Assembly (NCBI GenBank): GCA_963760965.1
Contig: CAVXEW010000008.1
Location: 248,001-312,000 of the forward strand
Length of the DNA stretch: 64,000 nucleotides
Origin: Pararhizobium_B sp963760965
Lineage (GTDB): Bacteria > Pseudomonadota > Alphaproteobacteria > Rhizobiales > Rhizobiaceae
Direction of reading: 5' to 3'
The position numbers and the translations under genes were made by a program. Positions 1 to 8,978 of the stretch are shown here, one piece after another. The notes under the pieces were generated by a model that did no database searches, was not told the DNA's origin, and saw only the letters and a program-made list of their open reading frames with translations. How positions within the stretch are numbered: position 1 is the stretch's first letter; every line of letters begins with the position of its first letter.

Positions 1-678
1 GAACTGACGATGACCGACGGAGCGGCGCGCGAGCTTCACAATCCGGCCGACATGCCGGACGTCGTCAAGATCGCGGAGATCCGCGAACCTTGGATCCGCG
101 CCACGATTCTGACGCCGGACGATTATCTCGGCTCGATCCTCAAGCTCTGCCAGGACAGGCGCGGAGTGCAGGCGGACCTGTCCTACGTGGGAAACCGGGC
201 GATGCTCGTCTACGACCTGCCGCTGAACGAGGTCGTCTTCGACTTCTACGACCGGCTGAAGTCGTTGTCGAAGGGCTACGCCTCCTTCGACTACCAGATC
301 ACCGAGTATCGCGCCGGCAACCTGGTCAAGATGTCGATCCTCGTCAACGGCGAGCCCGTCGACGCCCTGTCCATGCTCGTCCATCGCTCCCAGGCGGAGC
401 GGCGCGGGCGCGAGATGTGCGAGCGGCTGAAGGAGCTGATTCCCCGGCATATGTTCAAGATTCCGATCCAGGCCGCGATCGGCGGGACGGTAATTGCCCG
501 CGAGACCATCTCGGCGCTGAGAAAGGACGTTACCGCCAAGTGCTACGGCGGCGACGCCACCCGCAAGCGCAAGCTGCTGGAGAAGCAGAAGGCCGGGAAG
601 AAGCGGATGCGTCAGTTCGGCAAGGTCGAAATCCCGCAGGAAGCCTTCATCGCCGCCCTTAAGATGGGGGACGAGTGA
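1..678 (+). CDS. lepA: Elongation factor 4 (LepA), C-terminal part, 5' truncated by the window edge
   Basis: This is the last 225 residues of the ribosomal back-translocase LepA/EF4, a membrane-associated GTPase that acts on stalled or mis-translocated ribosomes. The frame is open to base 1, so the ATG at 10 is internal and the gene begins upstream. The visible part covers the end of the EF-G domain V-like region and the LepA-specific C-terminal domain. Diagnostic stretches are REPWIRATILTPDDYLGSIL, GVQADLSYVGNRAMLVYDLP and the basic tail YGGDATRKRKLLEKQKAGKK, which is the RNA-binding end typical of the family. No domain is missing from the visible part. A GC-rich nested hairpin follows the stop codon. 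Confidence 0.96.
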   Translation, partial: ELTMTDGAARELHNPADMPDVVKIAEIREPWIRATILTPDDYLGSILKLCQDRRGVQADLSYVGNRAMLVYDLPLNEVVFDFYDRLKSLSKGYASFDYQITEYRAGNLVKMSILVNGEPVDALSMLVHRSQAERRGREMCERLKELIPRHMFKIPIQAAIGGTVIARETISALRKDVTAKCYGGDATRKRKLLEKQKAGKKRMRQFGKVEIPQEAFIAALKMGDE

Positions 679-689
679 TCGGGTGCTGA

Positions 690-734
690 CGGCCCGGCCG
701 CCGGATAGACGGGGGCGGAACCCGTCCCGGGCCG
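690..734 (+). terminator. Nested GC-rich hairpin after lepA
   Basis: CGGCCCGG at 690-697 pairs with CCGGGCCG at 727-734. Inside it GACGGG at 708-713 pairs with CCCGTC at 721-726. It starts 12 nt past the lepA stop and has no T-run, so it is a plausible transcript-end hairpin rather than a textbook intrinsic terminator. Confidence 0.55.
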
Positions 735-877
735 CGCCGGCCATATGTTCGGCGGGCGAGGTTGCGCGAAGCGGGCGACCAGCTCGGGGTCCGGCCGGCC
801 GGATATCGTTTGCCCGACCGGTTCGCCACTGATGAAGAGGTGCGCTCCGGCCAGGACTATCCTGGCGTTGGTCTGGA

Positions 878-976
878 GCATGATCCGACCGGAGCGAAGC
901 GACGATCGGCAAGATTATGCCTGATAAACAACAAGCTGCAGCGCCGGTCTGATTCTGTCGGATCGAACGGCGCTCT
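878..976 (+). repeat. Copy A of a ~100-bp dispersed intergenic repeat
   Basis: About 99 bases here match, without gaps and at roughly 85% by hand alignment, the reverse complement of 28867-28966. Shared blocks include ATCCGACCGGAGCGAAGC and TTCTGTCGGATCGAACGGCG. The element ends on the stop codon of the leftward penicillin-binding protein gene. It contains no convincing gene. The rest of the 679-974 gap holds only the lepA hairpin. Confidence 0.8.
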
Positions 977-3173
977 AGCGGCCGAGGAGGACATCGAGCA
1001 GCGAGTTGTGGCGCGGCTTGCGTGGCTGCGCGCCGACGTCGGCCGGCGGGACCGGGCCCTGGTTGTCGTAGCGCGGCGATATCGGCTGCGGTCCGCCCGC
1101 ATCGGCGACGGGAACGCCGCCGTTGTCGCCGCCGGGGACGTCAGTCGGCGGCGTACTGCCTTCGCCCGGCACCGGAAGGTCGGAATAGGGCAGGTCGGTC
1201 GGTGTCAGGCCATGGTGCGCGTCGGCCATGAAGGCGTGCCAGGTCTTTGCGGGTACGTTGCCCCCCGTGACGCGCTTCATCGGCGTTCCGTCGTCGTTGC
1301 CGAACCAGACGCCGGTGACGAGGTTTGCGGTGAAACCGACGAACAGCGCATCGCGCCAGTTCTGGGTGGTGCCGGTCTTGCCGCCCATCTGCCAGCCCTT
1401 CAGTTTCGCGGCCGTACCGGTTCCGTGCGCGACGACGTTCTCCAGCATGTCGTCCATCTCGGCGATGATTTTCGGCTGCAGCACGCGCTGCGGCGTGTCC
1501 TGCGGACGCTGGTAGAGTACCTTGCCGCCGGCCGTGGTTACCTTGGTGATGAAATACGGGGGGGCCTTGAAGCCGCCGTTCATGAACGGTGCATAGGCGG
1601 AGGTCAGTTCCAGCAGGTTGACCTCGGAGGTGCCGAGCGCGATCGAGGCGTTCGGCTGGATGTCGGATTGGATGCCGAGCCGATGCGCGGTCTGCACCAC
1701 CGTTTTCGGGCCGACCTCCATGACGAGCTGCGCCGCGACGGTGTTGATCGAGTCCGTCAGCGCCTTCTTCAGCGTCACCGGACCCTCGAAGGTGCCTTCG
1801 TAGTTCGTCGGGGTCCACTTCCCGATCTTGATCGGTGCGTCATTGCGGATCGAGGCGGGCGTGCGGCCCATTTCCATGGCCGCGGTGTAGACGAAGGGTT
1901 TGAAGGAGGAACCCGGCTGGCGCTTGGCGTCGGCTGCGCGGTTGTACTGGCTCTCAGAATAGTCCTTGCCGCCGATGAGGGAGCGAACGGCTCCCGTACC
2001 GTCCATGGCCACGAGCGCGCCCTGGCCGATGCGGTCCTTCCCGCCGTATTTCGCGATCGCCTTCTTTATCGACTGGTCGGCGTCGTGCTGGATCTGGGCG
2101 TCGATCGTCGTATGGACGACGATGTCCTGCTTGACCTTGCCGATGAGAGCGGGCAGCCGGCTCATCACCATGTCGGCGACGTAGTTTTCCGAGCCCGTCC
2201 AGTAGCTCTTGGGCTTCTTGGCCTTGTCGGGCCTGGCGGCGAGCGCCTCGTCGATCTGCTTCTGGGTCACATAGCCCGACTGCTTCATCGCCTGCAGCAC
2301 GACCATCATGCGGTCGTGCGCCGCCTTCTTGTCGTTGAGGGGGGAGAGCCTCGACGGCGCCTTGACGAGTCCCGCGATCATGGCGGCCTGCGGCAGGGTC
2401 AGGTCCTTGGCCGATTCGTGGAAATAGGTCCTGGCCGCTGCCTGGACCCCGTAGGCCCCGGATCCGAAATAGACCCGGTTGAGATACATGTCGAGGATCT
2501 GGTCCTTGGTGAACTTGTGTTCGAGCCACAACGCCAGCAGCACCTCCTGCACCTTCCGCTCCATGGTGCGCTCCGGCGACAGGAACAGGTTCTTGGCGAG
2601 CTGCTGCGTGATCGTCGAGCCGCCCTCCACCGCGTGCCCGTGCATCAGGTCGGTGACGAGCGCGCGGCCGAGCCCGATCGGATCGATCCCGAAATGCGAA
2701 TAGAAGCGGCGATCCTCGATGGAAACGAGGGCCTCCGGCATGTAGGGCGACATCTCGTCGAGCGACACTGCTTCGCCGCCGGTGACTCCGCGATTGGCCA
2801 TCAGGTCGCCGCGCACGGAAACGATCTGCACGTTCGGCGGCCGCTTGGGGATGGTCCACGTCGAGGCGCTCGGCATCTTTGCCGCATAGTAGGTGACGAC
2901 GCCGCCGATGCCGATCACGCCCCACATGCCGAGGACGAGGCACCAGTAGAACGCACGGCGGGCAAAGCCCCAAAAGCCGCCGCGCCGGCGTTTGGACCCA
3001 CGGCCTCGACGCCCGCCTCCCCCGGCAGCCTTGTGCCGCTTTCCGCCGGAGTGCTTGTCGGCCCCGACCGTTACGCGGTCGCTGGCGTCCACCCGCGGCC
3101 CGTGATGGTCGCGCGATCCGCTGCCGCCAAAGGTCGGTTCGATCCTGCGGTCCGTTTTCTTTCTGCCTGCCAT
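975..3173 (-). CDS. Class A penicillin-binding protein (PBP1A-type glycosyltransferase/transpeptidase)
   Basis: A 732-residue bifunctional peptidoglycan synthase that polymerises lipid II and cross-links the stem peptides in the periplasm. A very basic cytoplasmic tail (residues 1-75) is followed by one membrane anchor (about 76-98). The GT51 domain has the catalytic glutamate in EDRRFYSHFG (E153) and the STITQQLAKNLFL motif (186-198). The transpeptidase domain has all three signature motifs: SSFK (S422), SIN (S475-N477) and KTG (599-601). Length and domain order are those of complete class A enzymes. The C-terminus is Pro/Gly-rich. The stop codon abuts dispersed repeat copy A. The gene stands alone, with an M20 peptidase upstream on the same strand about 120 bp away. 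Confidence 0.96.
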   Translation of the reverse strand: MAGRKKTDRRIEPTFGGSGSRDHHGPRVDASDRVTVGADKHSGGKRHKAAGGGGRRGRGSKRRRGGFWGFARRAFYWCLVLGMWGVIGIGGVVTYYAAKMPSASTWTIPKRPPNVQIVSVRGDLMANRGVTGGEAVSLDEMSPYMPEALVSIEDRRFYSHFGIDPIGLGRALVTDLMHGHAVEGGSTITQQLAKNLFLSPERTMERKVQEVLLALWLEHKFTKDQILDMYLNRVYFGSGAYGVQAAARTYFHESAKDLTLPQAAMIAGLVKAPSRLSPLNDKKAAHDRMMVVLQAMKQSGYVTQKQIDEALAARPDKAKKPKSYWTGSENYVADMVMSRLPALIGKVKQDIVVHTTIDAQIQHDADQSIKKAIAKYGGKDRIGQGALVAMDGTGAVRSLIGGKDYSESQYNRAADAKRQPGSSFKPFVYTAAMEMGRTPASIRNDAPIKIGKWTPTNYEGTFEGPVTLKKALTDSINTVAAQLVMEVGPKTVVQTAHRLGIQSDIQPNASIALGTSEVNLLELTSAYAPFMNGGFKAPPYFITKVTTAGGKVLYQRPQDTPQRVLQPKIIAEMDDMLENVVAHGTGTAAKLKGWQMGGKTGTTQNWRDALFVGFTANLVTGVWFGNDDGTPMKRVTGGNVPAKTWHAFMADAHHGLTPTDLPYSDLPVPGEGSTPPTDVPGGDNGGVPVADAGGPQPISPRYDNQGPVPPADVGAQPRKPRHNSLLDVLLGR

Positions 3174-3290
3174 CTGGTCTTGCGCCGGTTCCCCGAAATC
3201 ACTGCGCCCGGGTGGACTCTAAATGCGGCGATTTAAGGGGTTCTTAAGCAAACCGGCCGCCCTGCGTCGATTGCCCGCGCTGCGAGAACC

Positions 3291-4697
3291 TCAATCCGCC
3301 GAAGCGAGGGCACCGAGGATGCGCACCCAGGACCGGATCCCCTTGCGGAAGGAGGTGAGGCTGTACTTTTCGTTCGGCGAATGGATGCGGTCGTCGGAAA
3401 GTCCGAAGCCGACGAGCAGCGAATCCATGCCGAGCCTGGTCTGGAAGTCGCCGACGATCGGGATCGAGCCGCCCATGCCGATCATCACAGCGGGTCTCGG
3501 CCATTCCTCGGAGAGCGCCGACTTCGCATTGGTCAGGAGCGGCGAATCATATGGCAGCTGGATGGCCCGGGAACCGCCGTGCTCGTGGAATTCGACGGAG
3601 CAGTCGGCCGGAACGCGAGCCCTGACGAACGCCCGGAAGTTGGCCCGAACCGCGTCCGGATCCTGCTTTCCCACGAGTCGGAAGGACACCTTGGCCATTG
3701 CTTCGGACGCGATTACGGTCTTGAAGCCCTCGCCGGTATAGCCGCCGGAGATGCCGTTCACCTCGGCCGTCGGCCGCGCCCACGTCAGTTCGAGCACCGA
3801 ACGCCCGCTTTCGCCGGCCGGAATTGACAGGCCGACCTCGCCGAGGAAGCCCTCATCCGTCCTGCCGAGCGTCTTCCAGCTCGCCTTGACGTCGTCCGGC
3901 GTTTCCTCGACTCCCTGGTAGAAATCGGGAATCGCAACGCGGCCGTCGGCGTCGTGCAGGTCGGCGAGCGCCCTGGCGAGGATGTGGATCGGGTTGGCGG
4001 CTGCACCGCCGAAATAGCCGGAATGAAGGTCGCGGTCGGCTGCCCTGACCGTGACCTGCTCGCCGACGAGGCCCCTCAGGCCGGCGGAGATCGCCGGGGT
4101 TTCCGCGTCCCACATGTTGGTGTCGCAGACGAGGGCGAAATCGGCCTTGAGCTCGGCCGCGTTGTCCCTGAGAAAGGGTTGCAGGGAAGGCGAGCCGGAT
4201 TCTTCCTCGCCCTCGAGAAGAACGGTGATCCGGCAGGGCAGCGCGCCGTGCGCGTCCTTGTAGGCGCGGCACGCCTCGACGAAGGTCATCAGCTGACCCT
4301 TGTCGTCGGCGGAGCCGCGGCCGGTGATGACCTTGCCGCCGGCGGTCTCCTTGATCGCCGGCTCGAAAGGGTCGCTCTCCCACAGCGAAACCGGGTCGAC
4401 CGGCTGGACGTCGTAGTGGCCGTAGAAGAGCGCGTGCGGCGCCTCCGGGGAGGCTCCCGCGTGATGGGCGACGACCATCGGATGGCCGGAGGTCTCCCTG
4501 ACGCTGGCCTCGAAGCCAAGTTCGGCGAGCTGCCCGGCGAGCCACTGTGCGGCCTTGCGGCATTCTCCGGCATAGGCCGGGTCCGTCGAGATCGACTTCA
4601 CGCGGATGAGCTCGAAGAGCCGCGCCAGGCTGGCGTCCATGTTGGCATCGGCGCGGTCGAGGACGAGAGCTTGGTCGGACGTGGTTTTGCTTGGCAT
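3291..4697 (-). CDS. M20 family metallopeptidase (dipeptidase-like)
   Basis: A 468-residue cytoplasmic di-zinc peptidase of the M20/carnosinase-like group. The metal-site motifs are all present: HYDVQP (H94, D96), ADDKGQ (D131, the bridging aspartate), EGEEESGS (catalytic and ligand glutamates around 164-166), CDT (D192) and HSPNE near the end (H439). The dimerisation lid lies roughly at 205-380. The family cleaves dipeptides or N-acylated amino acids, but the substrate cannot be deduced here. The start codon at 4697 is followed directly by the expected N-terminal helix. Neighbouring genes give no pathway hint, and it appears to be transcribed alone. Confidence 0.93.
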   Translation of the reverse strand: MPSKTTSDQALVLDRADANMDASLARLFELIRVKSISTDPAYAGECRKAAQWLAGQLAELGFEASVRETSGHPMVVAHHAGASPEAPHALFYGHYDVQPVDPVSLWESDPFEPAIKETAGGKVITGRGSADDKGQLMTFVEACRAYKDAHGALPCRITVLLEGEEESGSPSLQPFLRDNAAELKADFALVCDTNMWDAETPAISAGLRGLVGEQVTVRAADRDLHSGYFGGAAANPIHILARALADLHDADGRVAIPDFYQGVEETPDDVKASWKTLGRTDEGFLGEVGLSIPAGESGRSVLELTWARPTAEVNGISGGYTGEGFKTVIASEAMAKVSFRLVGKQDPDAVRANFRAFVRARVPADCSVEFHEHGGSRAIQLPYDSPLLTNAKSALSEEWPRPAVMIGMGGSIPIVGDFQTRLGMDSLLVGFGLSDDRIHSPNEKYSLTSFRKGIRSWVRILGALASAD

Positions 4698-4923
4698 GAT
4701 CTCGCTTTCGGATGCTGGTCGATTGGCGTGACATTAGCTCCGCTCGGGCGAAATGGAAGGGCTTGCCCCGGGGAGCGCACCGTGCACGGCCGGACCTTGT
4801 GTCGATCCTGCCACAAACTGTCCGATTTCGATCGCGCGGTCGCTCGTGGAGTGATTTTCCGCCTTCCCGGCGCGTCCCGCCGTTTATGTTTCGTCGATCG
4901 CAATGGCAAGAAGTGATTCGACG

Positions 4924-5508
4924 ATGCCCATGACCAGATCCGTCCCGTTTCTCCTTGCCGCCCTTGCGCTCATGGCGGTTTCGGCGCCCGCCCTGGCTTC
5001 CGAGGGGCTTCTCGGTGGACTTCGCCTCGGAAGGGAGGCCTCGAGCTGGGAGGTCCGGGGCGGCATTTCAGCCTACGATTCGGGAATTTTCTCTTCGCAG
5101 CGCCTCGACGGCTTCGTTGTGAATGCGGAAGCGCTGGCGCCTTCGCCGGCGTTCCTGTCGCGCCTTGGCTCGCCCCGGCCCTATGTCGGACTGGATCTGC
5201 CGGTCTCCGACAATCCCGTCGACATGTTCTACGGCGGGCTCAACTGGCAGGCATGGCTGGGCAGTCGCTTCTATCTCGGGTTCAGCCTCGGCGCCGCCGT
5301 CCCCTCCAGGCGTGTCGTGGTAAATCACCTGGGCTACATCAAGGACCTCGGCTCTCCGCTGTTGTTCCACCTTCAGGCCAGCGCCGGTTTCGATCTTACG
5401 CGGCGACTGACATTGCAGGTCTACTACAACCACTTCTCGAACGCCCGGCTCGCCAGGCCGGATCCGGGACTCGAATCCGTCGGGACGCGCATCGGCTACC
5501 GGTTCTAG
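4924..5508 (+). CDS. PagL-like acyloxyacyl hydrolase (lipid A 3-O-deacylase family)
   Basis: A small outer-membrane beta-barrel enzyme of about 194 residues, predicted to remove an ester-linked acyl chain from lipid A. It has an N-terminal signal peptide (VPFLLAALALMAVSAPALAS). Amphipathic beta-strand segments follow, ending in aromatic RIGYRF, the usual barrel C-terminus. The segment YYNHFSNARLARPDPGLESV carries the His-Ser pair and downstream Glu expected of the PagL active site. The ATG at 4924 is chosen because AAGAAGTG lies upstream; ATGs at 4903 and 4930 are alternatives. A strong hairpin terminator follows. The family assignment rests on motif and length, so lipid A activity is inferred. 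Confidence 0.78.
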   Translation: MPMTRSVPFLLAALALMAVSAPALASEGLLGGLRLGREASSWEVRGGISAYDSGIFSSQRLDGFVVNAEALAPSPAFLSRLGSPRPYVGLDLPVSDNPVDMFYGGLNWQAWLGSRFYLGFSLGAAVPSRRVVVNHLGYIKDLGSPLLFHLQASAGFDLTRRLTLQVYYNHFSNARLARPDPGLESVGTRIGYRF

Positions 5509-5553
5509 GCGTCGTTGCCTGCAGAAAGGGAATTCCGGGGAAGGAAGAAGAAT

Positions 5554-5586
5554 GCCGTCGTGGCTGGAGGGGGGAGCCACGACGGC
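5554..5586 (+). terminator. Strong hairpin terminator after the PagL-like gene
   Basis: GCCGTCGTGGCT at 5554-5565 pairs perfectly with AGCCACGACGGC at 5575-5586 around a 9-nt purine loop, followed by GCTTCTGTTT. The perfect 12-bp stem with a T-rich tail fits an intrinsic terminator. Confidence 0.85.
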
Positions 5587-5599
5587 GCTTCTGTTTGGA

Positions 5600-5630
5600 A
5601 CAAGGGTCCGGAGAGGGGGAAGACCCTTGT
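5600..5630. other. Second hairpin in the gap before polA
   Basis: ACAAGGGTC at 5600-5608 pairs with GACCCTTGT at 5622-5630 around a G-rich loop, only 13 nt after the first terminator. It may be a back-up terminator. The rest of the 5509-5879 gap shows a short palindrome, TTACaaattcGTAA (about 5751-5764), and no gene. Confidence 0.55.
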
Positions 5631-5879
5631 CCCGCTCCAGCCGGGGTGGGGGACGACCCTCGGTCTGGACGGCGGCATGATCAATTGCCGTCGAGGTGAA
5701 ATTGGTCGTCGGAATGTGGCATTTCAAGGACGAGGCAGGCCGGAGACGGATTACAAATTCGTAAGGTGACTTCGCGATGGCCTCCCGCCGGCCGAGCGCC
5801 GTGACGAAGTCGGCGGGACAACGGCAACAGCATTCCGTCGCGGTTCCATTCGGCGCCGCTTTGCTCTAAAGGCGTGACC

Positions 5880-8845
5880 ATGAAAAGCGGCGATCATCTC
5901 TTCCTTGTCGACGGCTCGGGCTACATTTTCCGGGCCTACCACGCCTTGCCGCCGCTGACGCGCAAGTCCGACGGCCTCCCGGTCGGTGCGGTTTCCGGCT
6001 TCTGCAACATGCTCTGGAAGCTGCTGTCGGATGCACGCGACACGTCCGTGGGCGTCACGCCGACCCACCTCGCCGTCATCTTCGATTATTCGTCGAAGAC
6101 GTTCCGCAATGAACTCTACTCCGACTACAAGGCCAACCGCACGGCACCGCCCGAGGATCTCATCCCGCAGTTCGGGCTGATCCGCCAGGCGACTCGGGCC
6201 TTCAACCTCCCGTGCATCGAGAAGGAAGGCTACGAGGCCGACGACCTGATCGCGACCTACGCGCGGGCCGCCGAGGCCGCCGGCGCCGACGTCACGATCG
6301 TCTCGTCGGACAAGGACCTGATGCAGCTCGTGACCGACCGGGTCTCGATGTACGATTCGATGAAGGACCGCCAGATAGCCATTCCCGACGTCGTCGAGAA
6401 ATGGGGCGTACCGCCTGAAAGCATGATCGACCTGCAGGCGCTGACCGGCGATTCGACCGACAACGTGCCCGGCATCCCCGGTATCGGGCCGAAGACGGCG
6501 GCGCAATTGCTGGCCGAGTACGGCGACCTCGACACCCTTCTCGAGCGCGCCTCCGAGATCAGGCAGACCAAGCGGCGCGAGAACCTCATCGCGCACGCCG
6601 ACATGGCGCGCCTGTCCCGCGAACTGGTTACGCTCAAGACCGACGTGCCGCTCGATCTCGACCTCGATTCGCTGGTCCTGGAGCCGCAGGACGGCCCGAA
6701 GCTCGTGGCGTTCCTCAAGGGCCTCGAGTTCAACAGCCTCACGCGCCGCGTGGCGGAGGCGACGGGAACCGATGCGGCGGAAGTCGAGGCGGCCGTCGTC
6801 GGTACGGAGCAGGGAGCGGCCGCGCACGGGCCGGACCTCGACGTCGGAGACGCCGGCGGCGCGGCTGCGCCGGCGCCGGAGGCGGCCTTGCCGCCGGGCG
6901 ACCGCGATGCGATGTGGCTGCCGTCCGAACTCGCGGCGGCGCGCGCCGAGGCCGCGTCGACCGGCCGGATCGATCACGGTGCCTACACCTGCGTCCGCGA
7001 CCTTGCGGCGCTGCAGGCCTGGATCGATCAGGCACGCGAAGCGGGGGTCGTCGCCTTCGACACGGAAACGAATTCGCTCGACGCCATGCAGGCCGACCTC
7101 GTCGGCTTCTCGCTGGCGATTGCCGACAATGCACACGATGCATCGGGAACCGGCATCCTCGCGGCCTACGTTCCGCTCGGCCACCGCAAGGGCATCGACG
7201 ACCTCCTCGGTGGCGGCCCGGTCGAGGGACAGGTGCCCGCCGCCGCCGCGCTGGCGTTGCTGAAGCCGCTGCTGGAGGACGAGAGCGTCCTGAAGGTCGC
7301 CCAGAACCTGAAATACGACTGGCTGGTGATGATGCGCCACGGCATCGAGATCGTCGGCTTCGACGACACGATGCTGATGTCCTACGTGCTCGACGCCGGC
7401 AAGGGAAACCACGGCATGGACGCGCTCTCGGAGCGCTGGCTCGGGCACAGGCCGATCGCCTACAAGGAGGTCTGCGGTTCGGGCAAGTCGGCCATCACCT
7501 TCGATCTCGTCGATCTGGACAAGGCGACGGCCTATGCCGCCGAAGACGCCGATGTCACGCTCCGGCTCTGGCTTGCCCTCAAGCCGCGGCTCGTCGCCGA
7601 AGGCCTCGTTCCGGTCTACGAGCGCCTCGAGCGGCCGCTGGTGCCCGTCCTCGCCCGCATGGAGGAACGCGGCATCTCGATCGACCGGCAGATCCTGTCG
7701 CGCCTCTCCGGCGAACTTGCGCAGGGCGCAGCCGCGCTGGAGGCCGGGATCCAGGAGCTCGCCGGGGAGAGCTTCAACATCGGCTCGCCGCAAGCAGCTC
7801 GGCGACATCCTCTTTGGCAGGATGGGCCTGCCGGGCGGAGCCAAGACGAGGGGAGGGCAGTGGTCGACCTCCGCCCAGGTGCTGGAGGACCTCGCCGCGG
7901 CCGGCCACGAACTGCCGCGCAAGATCGTCGACTGGCGCCAGGTGACGAAGCTGAAGTCGACCTATACGGACGCGCTGCCGGGCTACATCCATCCACGGAC
8001 CGGGCGGGTCCACACCTCCTACGCGCTTGCCGCGACCACCACCGGCCGGCTTTCCTCCTCGGAACCGAACCTGCAGAACATCCCGGTGCGCACGCCGGAG
8101 GGGCGCAAGATCCGCACCGCCTTCGTCGCGGCCCCGGGCAACAAGCTCGTTTCGGCCGACTACAGCCAGATCGAGCTGCGCGTGCTCGCCCACGTCGCCG
8201 AAATCCCGCAACTCGTCCAGGCGTTCGAGGAGGAGATCGACATCCACGCGATGACTGCCTCGGAGATGTTCAGAGTACCGGTGGAGGACATGCCGCCGGA
8301 AGTGCGCCGGCGGGCCAAGGCGATCAATTTCGGCATCATTTACGGCATCTCCGCTTTCGGCCTCGCCAACCAGCTCGGCATCGAGCGCTCGGAGGCGGGC
8401 GAATACATCAAGCAAGTATTTCGAGCGCTTCCCGGGGATCCGCGACTATATGGAGGCGACCAAGGCCTTTGCGCGCGAGCACGGCTATGTCGAGACGATA
8501 TTCGGGCGCAGGGCGCATTATCCAGAGATCCGATCGCCGAACCCGTCGGTGCGCTCCTTCAACGAGCGCGCCGCTATCAATGCGCCGATCCAGGGGTCGG
8601 CCGCCGATATCATCCGCCGGGCCATGATCAGGATGGAGCCGACGCTTGCCGGATCGAGGCTTTCGGCGCGGATGCTCCTCCAGGTGCACGACGAACTGAT
8701 CTTCGAGGTTGCCGACGACGAGGTGGAGGCGACGATCCCGCTCGTGCGCAAGGTGATGCAGGACGCCACCATGCCGGCGCTTTCAATGCGCGTGCCGCTG
8801 AAGGTCGATGCGCGGGCGGCGGACAACTGGGACGAGGCGCACTAG
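5880..8845 (+). CDS. polA: DNA polymerase I, reading frame broken by two single-base insertions
   Basis: This is the Okazaki-fragment and repair polymerase, about 988 residues when read across the shifts. The ATG at 5880 starts MKSGDHLFLVDGSGYIFRAY; a GTG two codons upstream is also possible. Domains in order are the 5'-3' exonuclease (GYEADDLIAT, GDSTDNVPGIPGIGPKTA), the 3'-5' exonuclease (AFDTETNSLDAM, NLKYDW, AAEDADVT) and the polymerase, with motif A DYSQIELRVLAH, motif B RAKAINFGIIYG and motif C VHDE. The frame shifts near 7791 (extra C, ccg-c-aag) and near 8416 (extra G, caa-g-tat). Deleting one base at each site restores an uninterrupted family-length protein, and sequence on both sides is fully conserved. 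Sequencing error is therefore more likely than loss of function. Confidence 0.95.
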
Positions 8846-8978
8846 GCATGACCGGGACGAAGACGTCCTCTCCCCGGCCCGATCGGTGCGGTCCTGCCGG
8901 CGCCCCCCGGGTGCTTGCGGCCGGAACTGCGGACCTGCCGCTCCCGATCGGCCGCCACGAACTGCCGGGCTGCCGGAC

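Noticed and set aside
762..3236. An 824-codon open frame on the plus strand
   Set aside because: It is the antisense shadow of the class A penicillin-binding protein gene, which has all catalytic motifs. Long antisense frames are common in high-GC DNA.
7791..8416. Programmed ribosomal frameshifting in polA or dnaK
   Set aside because: No slippery heptamer with a following structure is present at the sites, and these genes are not known to be frameshifted in any bacterium.
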